From: Chloroflexota bacterium
Lineage (GTDB): Bacteria; Chloroflexota; Anaerolineae; Caldilineales; Caldilineaceae
Length of the DNA: 33,983 nt
Assembly: GCA_026389895.1 (NCBI GenBank)
Contig: JAPLGZ010000137.1
Location: 1-33,983 of the forward strand
Reading direction: 5' to 3'
The notes under the pieces were generated by a model. The model saw only the letters and a list, made by a program, of their open reading frames with translations, was not told where the DNA came from and ran no database searches. The translations under genes and the position numbers were made by a program. This document shows, in pieces, positions 25,218 to 33,983 of the stretch. The first letter of the stretch is position 1. Every line of letters starts with the position of its first letter.

Positions 25218-26870
25218 CTAATGCCCGCCCGCCACCATCGGCGACTGCGTTGAACCGCGGCCACCCCATTTCCCCGGCCAACCGGGTAGCAGTGCCCCCA
25301 ATAAAAGCGCCGCTATTGAAAAGTAAAAGGTCAATTGATAGGCCTTTTCAAAACCGTTAATATTTTCTGTGCAAGCCGTTTGGATGCCTGATGTAATTTT
25401 CGCCTTGGCGGCTGCTTGGTTGGCGGCTGGCATTGTCTTTAATTGAGCTGATGCGGCGGCTGGAATATTATCCTCGGGTGCCACGCCAGGCGTTTCGCAT
25501 ACGCCAAAAGCGGCCGCGTTGCTTGGCCCGACTTGCTCTTGCGCCTGTTGTTGCAACGCTTGTACCTGGGGAGACAGGGTGCTTGTCACCACAGTGGCTA
25601 ACAAGGCCACGGCAATCGCTTGGATCACAAAGCGTGTACTATTCGCCAGCGATGATCCACGCGGCAACAGTTGTAGCGGTACACTGCCCAGCGCAGTCGT
25701 AAAGGTTGTCTGCACCGTCATGCCCAAGGCCAAGCCGCGCAGGGCCAGCAAAAATAGAATGAAGGAGATCGACGTTGTGCCTTGCAGATGCGCCAATTGC
25801 CATGTGTTGATAATCAGGATGCTAAAGCCAACAATCACCAGCGGACGTGGCCCGATTTTGTCGTACAGACGACCCGCCAGCGGGGTGGCGATCCCAGCGG
25901 CGGCGGCCAACGCTAACAGGATCATGCCGGTTTGCAGGGCTGTCCGCCCACGCAGTGATTGCAAATAGATCGGCATCAAAAATTCTGCCCCAAAGAGCGC
26001 CAACACGGTCACATACCCGACAATGCTGGCATTGAGAAAGGTGCGATTCTGGAACAGCCGCAAGTTGAGCATCGGTTCGCGCACCAACCACAATTCGATA
26101 ATGGTAAACGCGATCAGAGACACAATGCCAACGCCGAAGAGAATTAGCGTAACCGGTGATGTCCAACCCGTCGTGGAAGCTTGCTCCGCCGCGTATAAGA
26201 TCGAGCCAAAGCCAATCACAGCGGTGATCAAGCCAAGGGGGTCAAGCGCCGGTTTGCGCGCCTCACGCGTGCCTTTCAACAGCTTATAGGCTAAGGTGAT
26301 GCCGATGATACCAATCGGGATGTTGATAAAGAAGATGCCGCGCCACAAATTTAGATCGATCAGAAAGCCGCCCAAGATCGGGCCTAATGCCGGCGCGACC
26401 ACCAAGGCAATACCAAAATAACCGAGGGCCGTGCCTTGTTCTTTGGGCGGAAAGGCCCGGTAGAGCAGCGCCGGACCAAGCGGTTGTGCCATACCGCCGC
26501 CAATCCCTTGGATGGCACGGGCGATGATCAACATCAGCAAGGTGGGCGCCAAACCACACAGCAAAGATCCGAGCACAAAGAGCGTCAAGCCGGTGAGGTA
26601 AATGCGCTTGATGCCAAAGCGATCACCCAAAAAACCCGACAAGGGTGTGGTAATGCCCAGCGCCAACACATAGAGACTGATCACCCACTGGGCGCTCGTC
26701 AGACTAGCGCCAAATTCCCGCCGCAACGTTTGGAACGCCACATTCACGACGGTTGAGTCTAGAATAATCATAAAAATGCCAAAAAGCACCGAAATCAATA
26801 CTTGCCATTTGTATTCCAGGTCAAATATGCCACGGCGAGGGTTATAAGGAACCAATCGATATTGCGACAA
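25218..26870 (-). CDS. DHA2-family MFS multidrug exporter (EmrB/QacA type, 14 TM)
   Basis: This 550-residue major facilitator protein has the DHA2 hallmarks: first helix with ILDSTVVNVAF, motif A as GFLGDRFGIKRIYLTG, ARAIQGIGGGM, and antiporter motif C (APALGPILGGFL). About 14 hydrophobic helices are visible, with an extra extracytoplasmic loop carrying two Cys (VCETPG, QTACTEN) before the last helix. It exports drugs or metabolites by proton antiport; the substrate is unknown. The start is TTG 26870, with AAGGAG 9 nt upstream. There is no EmrA-like partner adjacent. The upstream region carries a candidate regulator dyad. Confidence 0.9.
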   Translation of the reverse strand: MSQYRLVPYNPRRGIFDLEYKWQVLISVLFGIFMIILDSTVVNVAFQTLRREFGASLTSAQWVISLYVLALGITTPLSGFLGDRFGIKRIYLTGLTLFVLGSLLCGLAPTLLMLIIARAIQGIGGGMAQPLGPALLYRAFPPKEQGTALGYFGIALVVAPALGPILGGFLIDLNLWRGIFFINIPIGIIGITLAYKLLKGTREARKPALDPLGLITAVIGFGSILYAAEQASTTGWTSPVTLILFGVGIVSLIAFTIIELWLVREPMLNLRLFQNRTFLNASIVGYVTVLALFGAEFLMPIYLQSLRGRTALQTGMILLALAAAAGIATPLAGRLYDKIGPRPLVIVGFSILIINTWQLAHLQGTTSISFILFLLALRGLALGMTVQTTFTTALGSVPLQLLPRGSSLANSTRFVIQAIAVALLATVVTSTLSPQVQALQQQAQEQVGPSNAAAFGVCETPGVAPEDNIPAAASAQLKTMPAANQAAAKAKITSGIQTACTENINGFEKAYQLTFYFSIAALLLGALLPGWPGKWGGRGSTQSPMVAGGH

Positions 26871-26919
26871 GACAAACTTCTCCTTACCAAATGGATACGA
26901 ATAAAGATACTAAAACGAC

Positions 26920-26983
26920 AGGGTAGCTGATTCCCATTTCATTGTCAAAGCTGATTTCCAAAGTATGATTAATCGGATTAATC
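26920..26983 (-). promoter_or_regulatory. Promoter and operator candidate of the MFS exporter gene
   Basis: On the minus strand TTGACA (26948-26943), a 17-nt spacer and TACCCT (26925-26920) form a promoter. Upstream, the palindromic octamer GATTAATC occurs twice (26967-26974, 26976-26983), as tandem regulator sites often do. Confidence 0.45.
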
Positions 26984-27310
26984 GTTCAGCCAATCCCTAA
27001 AGCTTACCATGTAAATACAAGTCAGTGAGGCTTTCTGTATGCTCGCGTGCAAAGTGTGTAAACTGATGATCTTTTTTGTTTACAGCTTCGTTGTCGGACC
27101 AATTGATCGGGGTGGCGGCGCAGGGCCCAGCAATCAACGGGTAGATGTTCCTGCTTTGCTGCTGCCCTCATCCCTGGCATACCTAGGCGATGGCAACCGA
27201 ATCAACCGCTTCTTGCTGCTGCTTGGCTTGCTCTTTGTAAGCACCGAGTGTAATCTACAAGTTGCGCCGGTTCGATCAAACGGTTGCTCAAACTTGAGGT
27301 AAAGGTACGG
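26984..27310. other. Non-coding gap before the ModB-like permease
   Basis: Frames on either strand give unconvincing proteins, and the sequence is GC-mixed with several GCTGCT-type repeats. No modA, molybdate-site or riboswitch could be recognised. It may hold a structured leader for the downstream permease gene. Confidence 0.4.
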
Positions 27311-28150
27311 ATGGAATTGTCCACCTCCCAGCGTGTTGTTCGTCAGACAAGTCAGTTGCGCCAGCCAGGGCCAGTTGCCTCATTGCTACCCTGGCTGGCG
27401 TTGCCGCTTTTGCTATTTCTGGTCTTGCCATTGTTGGCGCTGCTTTTGCGCGTCGAGCCAACGGCCTTGCTCGCAAACCTTGGCAACCCACAGGTGGTGC
27501 AAGCGCTCAACTTGAGCCTGCTTACCACAGCCATCAGCACGGTGGCCACTTTGTTCTTTGGCACGCCACTGGCTTATTGGCTGGCGCGACGCCATTTTCG
27601 TGGGCGCGAAGCGATCGACACCCTGCTCGATTTGCCCATGGTGTTGCCGCCATCGGTGGCTGGCATTGCGTTGTTGATCGCTTTTGGCCGGCGTGGTTTG
27701 TTCGGCGCCTATTTCAGCACGATTGGCATCAATATTGCCTTCACGACCACGGCTGTGGTGTTGGCGCAAATGTTTGTGGCCGCCCCCTTCTATGTCAAGG
27801 CCGCCATTGCCGGTTTTGGGGGCGTGGATCGCGATTTAGAGCAGGCTGCCGCATTGGATGGCGCTGGCGGCTGGGCAGTTTTTCGGTACGTAACCTTACC
27901 GCTGGCCTGGCCGGTGCTGTTTGGCGGCATTGTGATGACTTGGGCGCGTGCGTTGGGCGAATTTGGGGCGACGATTATTTTTGCGGGCAATTTCCCTGGC
28001 CGCACACAGACGATGCCACTGGCCATCTATATCGGTTTCGAGGTTGAGCTAAATGTCGCGCTGACACTTTCGGTTATTCTGTTGGTGATCTCATTTATGG
28101 TCCTGTTCATCGTCAAAGGATTATTACGCCAACGGATCGGCGCGCTGTAA
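27311..28150 (+). CDS. ABC transporter permease, molybdate/sulfate/tungstate type (ModB-like)
   Basis: This 279-residue integral membrane protein has ATG 27311 behind AAAGG (5 nt). Helices include ASLLPWLALPLLLFLVLPLL, NLSLLTTAISTVATLFFGTPLAYWLARRHF (first conserved block), LDLPMVLPPSVAGIALLI and LAQMFVAAPFYVKAAIAGF. The cytoplasmic EAA loop is QAAALDGAGGWAVFRYVTLP, then GGIVMTWARALGEFGATIIFAGNFPG, a wording typical of ModB/TupB/CysT permeases. Together with an ATPase and binding protein it would import an oxyanion. Neither is next to it in this window, so partners must be encoded elsewhere or be lost. Confidence 0.88.
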   Translation: MELSTSQRVVRQTSQLRQPGPVASLLPWLALPLLLFLVLPLLALLLRVEPTALLANLGNPQVVQALNLSLLTTAISTVATLFFGTPLAYWLARRHFRGREAIDTLLDLPMVLPPSVAGIALLIAFGRRGLFGAYFSTIGINIAFTTTAVVLAQMFVAAPFYVKAAIAGFGGVDRDLEQAAALDGAGGWAVFRYVTLPLAWPVLFGGIVMTWARALGEFGATIIFAGNFPGRTQTMPLAIYIGFEVELNVALTLSVILLVISFMVLFIVKGLLRQRIGAL

Positions 28151-28280
28151 GGCGCAATCTCGACCCGAAAGCAGGTGTGCGTTTTAGATTACCCCTGGAC
28201 TGTTATAAAATAGATCAGCCTTGACCAATCCCGGTCCTGACTTTTTATCTGACGATTCAGACTCGCTTTAGGAGAGCAAG

Positions 28281-29360
28281 ATGAGCAACCTTTCTAACCC
28301 GCCAATTTTTGACGGACATAACGACACTTTGTTAAGCCTCTATTACCCGCGCCCCGGTCAAGAGCGTACTTTTTTCGAACAAAGTGAGTTCGGCCATATT
28401 GATTTGCCGCGGGCGCGTGCTGGTAACTTTGGCGGTGGTTTTTTTGCTATTTATGTGCCCTCGCCTAAACAGAGTGTCAATAAAGACAGCGCCGTAGTGG
28501 GCGCCAGCGATACGAGCAAGGCCTATCAAACCCCCTTGCCAGCGCCGTTGGAACAACCCTATGCGTTGAATTTTGCGATGGGCATGGCGGCTACGCTCTT
28601 TCAAGTAGAAGCCGAAGCCAAAGGCCAATTCAAAGTGGTGCGCACCGCCGATGAATTAGCCACTTGTCTAGAAAATGGCACTATGGCTGCGATTTTTCAC
28701 TTAGAGGGCGTAGACCCAATCGATACCGATTTGAACGCTCTGCACGTCTTGTATCAAGCCGGATTGCGTTCTGTGGGCATTGTATGGAGCCGCCCCAATG
28801 CGTTTGGGCACGGCGTGCCGTTTAATTTCCCAGATACGCCGGATATTGGCCCTGGCCTGACGGATGCAGGGCATACGTTGGTCAAAGCCTGTAATCAACT
28901 CGGCGTGATGCTCGATCTGTCACATTTGAATGAACGTGGCTTTTGGGACGTGGCCGAACTAAGTGATGCGCCATTGGTGGCCACCCATTCTGGGGCGCAT
29001 GCGCTCTGTGCCACGCCACGTAATCTAACCGACAAACAGTTGGACGCCATCAAAGAGACCGGCGGCATGGCTGGCGTCAATTTCCATATTGGCTTTCTGC
29101 GGGAGGATGGTCGGTCAGATGTAGAAACTTCGCTGACCGAGATTGTGCGCCACGCCGCCTACATGGCTGACCGGATTGGCATCGACCACGTCGGGTTGGG
29201 CTCAGACTTTGACGGCGCGACCATGCCGCATGATCTAAAGGATGTGGCTGGGTTGCCGAAACTGGTCGCGGCGCTGCGTGCGCATGGCTTTGACGAGGCT
29301 TCACTCAAAAAGATCGCTTACGAAAATTGGGTGCGGGTGTTGCGCAAGACCTGGAAGTAA
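28281..29360 (+). CDS. Membrane dipeptidase family (peptidase M19) zinc enzyme
   Basis: The protein has 359 residues, with AGGAGAG 6 nt before the ATG. The TIM-barrel zinc site is complete: FDGHNDTL (His/Asp), FHLEGVDPI (bridging Glu), LDLSHLNERGF (His), ATHSGAHALCATPRNLTD (His) and LGSDFDGA (Asp). M19 enzymes cleave dipeptides, often with D-amino acids in the C-terminal position. No signal peptide is seen, so it is probably cytoplasmic despite the family name. It is a single gene with its own terminator, 130 nt after the permease. Confidence 0.93.
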   Translation: MSNLSNPPIFDGHNDTLLSLYYPRPGQERTFFEQSEFGHIDLPRARAGNFGGGFFAIYVPSPKQSVNKDSAVVGASDTSKAYQTPLPAPLEQPYALNFAMGMAATLFQVEAEAKGQFKVVRTADELATCLENGTMAAIFHLEGVDPIDTDLNALHVLYQAGLRSVGIVWSRPNAFGHGVPFNFPDTPDIGPGLTDAGHTLVKACNQLGVMLDLSHLNERGFWDVAELSDAPLVATHSGAHALCATPRNLTDKQLDAIKETGGMAGVNFHIGFLREDGRSDVETSLTEIVRHAAYMADRIGIDHVGLGSDFDGATMPHDLKDVAGLPKLVAALRAHGFDEASLKKIAYENWVRVLRKTWK

Positions 29361-29371
29361 TTTGTACGCAC

Positions 29372-29413
29372 AAACAAAATGCCCCGCTCCAATTGGAGCG
29401 GGGCATTTTGTTT
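29372..29413. terminator. Bidirectional terminator (42-bp perfect palindrome)
   Basis: Sequence 29372-29413 is a perfect palindrome; the RNA forms a 19-bp stem with an AATT loop and ends in T-runs on both strands. It separates the convergent dipeptidase and hsp20 genes. Confidence 0.88.
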
Positions 29414-29450
29414 TTTATGGTTTAATCAGGTTACAGCCTAACGCGTCAGC

Positions 29451-29906
29451 TTATTGGCCGTTGACTGTGGTCTTGACTGTAATCTTCTTGGGCTTGAGCG
29501 CCTCGGACTTTGGCAGGGTCAAGGTGAGCACCCCGTGTTCGTTGACGGCCTCCACTTTGTCGGCGTCGACCGTGGTTGGCAAAGTGACACTGCGCACGAA
29601 GCTGCCATAGTAGCGTTCGCGCATATGATAGTTTTCTTGCTTGTCTTGCTTGTCCTCTTTGGTCTCACCCTTAATGGTAAGCACGTTGTCGGTGAGTGTA
29701 ATCTCTACATCTTCGGGTGCGACACCAGGGACAGACGCTTTGACAACATAGCTATCATCTTTCTCAACCACATCCAGGGCGGGCCCCCAAGTGGCCTGAC
29801 GTTCCCATTGGCGTGGGAATTCGAAAGCGTCGCCAAAGGCTCGATCCATCGCATTGCGCAAAGAAGCCATTTCGCGGAAGGGTTCCCATCTCGTTAAGGT
29901 TGTCAT
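29451..29906 (-). CDS. Hsp20/alpha-crystallin small heat-shock protein
   Basis: This 151-residue chaperone has AAGGAGAG 6 nt before the ATG. The N-terminal arm (TRWEPFREMASLRNAMDRAF) is followed by the alpha-crystallin domain with YVVKASVPGVAPEDVEITL, NVLTIKGETKEDK and the signature HGVLTLTLPKSE. The C-terminal extension has KPKKITVK in place of the usual I-x-I motif (ITV), suggesting normal oligomerisation. It holds unfolded proteins for refolding by other chaperones; clpB lies in the same cluster downstream in the window. No CIRCE element is visible upstream. Confidence 0.95.
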   Translation of the reverse strand: MTTLTRWEPFREMASLRNAMDRAFGDAFEFPRQWERQATWGPALDVVEKDDSYVVKASVPGVAPEDVEITLTDNVLTIKGETKEDKQDKQENYHMRERYYGSFVRSVTLPTTVDADKVEAVNEHGVLTLTLPKSEALKPKKITVKTTVNGQ

Positions 29907-30183
29907 CGTTTTCTCTCCTTTATCGACTATCTAAATGATGAAATTCGAATCAACACTAATCTTACGGAAATACTGGTCGCCTGTAGATGATTGATTTTCT
30001 ATCTAGCGATCTCGTTTAACCTTCGATTATCATCATAGATCTGAAACGTCAGAAGCACGTTGGTGCAATGTCAGAAAAGGGTCTCTGCTCTGTTAGCGAT
30101 TTGTCTGATCGAGCGAGCGATAAAGATAGAGAATGATCAATGACATTGATATCGATCTGATGGATGAGAAAACATGCCCGTGC

Positions 30184-30414
30184 TTATCGATGGCGCCGGA
30201 AATGGTGGGGCGGTTGGCATCGACCTCCGCGTGGCCCACGTCTGCCATGTCGACACGGTTGCGGATGATTGTGGGGCGGTGGGAGTGGCGACTTAAATTC
30301 GGTCGTGCTGGCGGTCTTTGCCAAGACAATGCTTGGGTTGGACCAATCGGTTGCCAGCGGAACGAGCGCTAGGGTTAACACGAGTACGCCACCTAAAATC
30401 AACTTTTTTACCAT
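30184..30414 (-). CDS. Small exported protein with His/Pro/Arg-rich tail
   Basis: A strong ribosome site (AAAGGAG, 7 nt before the ATG) starts a 76-residue protein. It has a clear signal peptide (VKKLILGGVLVLTLALVPLA) and a tail rich in His, Pro, Arg and Gly (PLPPPHNHPQPCRHGRRGP). The tail looks like a shifted frame: the adjacent minus-strand frame (about 30329-30093) is more protein-like (VDMADVGHAEVDANRPTISG), so a frameshift near 30290 in the run of G/C is possible. Function is unknown; the tail could bind metal if real. It lies between hsp20 and clpB. Confidence 0.55.
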   Translation of the reverse strand: MVKKLILGGVLVLTLALVPLATDWSNPSIVLAKTASTTEFKSPLPPPHNHPQPCRHGRRGPRGGRCQPPHHFRRHR

Positions 30415-30756
30415 TGGTACGCTCCTTTCAGGAGAGGGTGGGAAGAAATTTGAACAAACGCGTCCTAGGCTCTGTGCAGGGGCTTTTAGCCAGCAGGCGA
30501 CTGCGCAAAGTGCCAGAAATTGATTTGTGCAAAGACCTTCCAAAGGTTGGTAGAAAATATGACGGGGTGCGATGCGGCTGCGGATCAGGAAGGTAAGATC
30601 AAAGGAACTCTTGTGACAAGAAGCGTAGTGTAAAGGAGCAAAGTTTATTTTGTCACTGCCACCACTATAGCATGCAATACTGAAAATTGTTTCCGGCAAT
30701 CCAGCCACTCTATGGCTACGCTAGATCTATCTTTAATATACTCTCTGGTAGACGAA
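30415..30756. other. Gap upstream of the small exported protein gene
   Basis: No supported gene; the open frame running through it lacks a start and looks non-coding. It must contain the promoter of the 30414 gene, but I cannot place its boxes. Confidence 0.4.
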
Positions 30757-30817
30757 TTCAAGCTGCAATCAATACGCCCGCGAACCAAGTTCGCGGGCGT
30801 ATTGATTGCAGCTTGAA
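30757..30817. terminator. 29-bp perfect hairpin downstream of clpB
   Basis: Arms 30757-30785 and 30789-30817 are exact complements with a 3-nt loop. It is the second of two stem-loops between clpB and the small exported gene. It has no T-run; likely role is 3'-end formation or protection. Confidence 0.55.
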
Positions 30818-30819
30818 GA

Positions 30820-30855
30820 TCAGGGAAGGGTCAGGCATGCCTGACCCTTCCCTGA
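30820..30855 (-). terminator. Palindromic hairpin after clpB
   Basis: A perfect 36-bp palindrome (30820-30855) lies 27 nt past the clpB stop. With the next hairpin it forms a tandem pair; a T-run is missing. Confidence 0.55.
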
Positions 30856-30881
30856 AAGATGTGTATAAATCAGCTGGCCGA

Positions 30882-33476
<2,595 letters not shown>

Positions 33477-33683
33477 ATGTACATCCTCCCCAATTATCAG
33501 CTAAGATAAGATCATTTAACGGTGGTTCATCCCTGAACAAGCCATCAAAATCTGATTTGGCTTTGGTTGTGCCACCGAGAAAAGTATATTTGATTACGAT
33601 TTTGTACTTACCATTCTAACAAAGGGATATTTGAAAGACGTATGCGCTATGTTAGTGTCGTGTATGCAAAAGACCGTTTCAGA

Positions 33684-33983
33684 TCATGCTTGGTCGAGCA
33701 TTGCCATGATCTCCGGTGCATAGGCAAAGAGCGCCGGTGCGCCGCCTGTGTGTACAAAGACGACCGGTTGATCTTTGGCCAGCTTCCCCTGGCGGATGTG
33801 GGCAATCAGCGCGGCGAGCCCCTTGCCTGTGTAAACCGGATCGCTCAAGATGCCCTCGTTTTGGGCGAGCAGGCGGATCGCTTCCATCCCCGCCGGCGTG
33901 GGGATGCCGTAACGTTCGCCCACAAAACTATCATCGTTATCAAAATCATCTGTGCTGAATTCAATCTCTAAGTCCAGGCGATC
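33684..33983 (-). CDS. PLP-dependent D-cysteine desulfhydrase/ACC deaminase family protein (C-terminal end only)
   Basis: The last 99 codons of a minus-strand gene are seen; its start is beyond the window edge. The tail has VGERYGIPTPAGMEAIRLLA, then DPVYTGKGLAALIAHIRQGK and the terminal VFVHTGGAPALFAY, a wording typical of the fold-type II PLP family that holds D-cysteine desulfhydrase and 1-aminocyclopropane-1-carboxylate deaminase. The HTGG motif helps to bind the PLP phosphate. Which substrate is used cannot be decided from the tail. The clpB start lies 207 nt away on the same strand. Confidence 0.85.
   Translation of the reverse strand, partial: DRLDLEIEFSTDDFDNDDSFVGERYGIPTPAGMEAIRLLAQNEGILSDPVYTGKGLAALIAHIRQGKLAKDQPVVFVHTGGAPALFAYAPEIMAMLDQA

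Noticed and set aside
27100-27240. SRP RNA-like wording on the minus strand (AGCAGC near CCAGG)
   Set aside because: The conserved apical stem and GNRA/GGAA loop cannot be formed and the 5' strand does not pair with the 3' part; probably coincidence. A covariance-model search for bacterial SRP RNA would decide.
29907-30183. CIRCE or other heat-shock operator upstream of hsp20
   Set aside because: No TTAGCACTC-N9-GAGTGCTAA-like dyad is present; short partial matches only.

Overview
The window looks like bacterial chromosome from a soil- or sludge-type member of the Chloroflexota. This is an inference from gene content and style: a TopA with repeated C-terminal modules and a Lys/Ala tail instead of zinc fingers, Thr/Pro-rich lipoproteins, a multi-PAS/GAF sensor, and a split-off GyrA-like beta-pinwheel gene. 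No rRNA is present, so the assignment is only moderately secure. Most of the window is ordinary moderately GC-rich genome; about 9.54-12.0 kb is visibly more AT-rich and carries only tiny genes.

Layout. 1-2285: N-terminal three-quarters or more of a multi-PAS/GAF sensor, cut by the window edge. 2470-3965: a decayed mobile-element zone with a Tn3-like inverted-repeat miniature element, a fragment of a Tn3-family transposase N-terminus, an intact serine resolvase and the last codons of an aldo/keto reductase. 4085-6099: a metallo-beta-lactamase-fold hydrolase and an enolase-superfamily dehydratase transcribed divergently from one control region built on a 22-bp inverted repeat. 6122-6845: a HigBA toxin-antitoxin pair. 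6888-9341: a lipoprotein of unknown function, a CitE-like lyase and a small membrane protein.

9412-9600 is a complete tRNA-Val(CAC) unit with promoter, tRNA and terminator. Directly downstream lies the AT-rich accessory segment (about 9.6-11.95 kb). It holds a minus-strand string of very small genes (31, 33, 55 and 82 aa, two of them overlapping, the last a Lar-like zinc ribbon) facing a plus-strand set of small unknown genes. It reads like the residue of a phage or integrative element beside a tRNA, though no attachment repeat was found.

12-24 kb carries DNA-related genes: a ParB/sulfiredoxin-like protein, a free-standing GyrA C-terminal-domain-like protein, a membrane-anchored lytic transglycosylase, topA, an HNH nuclease, a polytopic membrane protein and gyrB. 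Two type II topoisomerase-related genes and one type I gene in one neighbourhood suggest a DNA-topology cluster with extra genes between.

24.3-34 kb: a Phd/RelE-type toxin-antitoxin pair between two strong terminators, a DHA2-family 14-TM exporter, an orphan ModB-like permease, an M19 dipeptidase, an Hsp20, a small exported protein, clpB, and the C-terminal end of a D-cysteine desulfhydrase/ACC-deaminase-like enzyme cut by the window edge.

A recurrent feature is long, perfectly matched inverted repeats in the intergenic gaps (14-30 bp arms); most sit at gene ends and act as terminators. I did not find a clear-cut new defence or biosynthetic system. The best candidates for something undescribed are the tiny-gene cluster beside tRNA-Val and the stand-alone GyrA-CTD protein.
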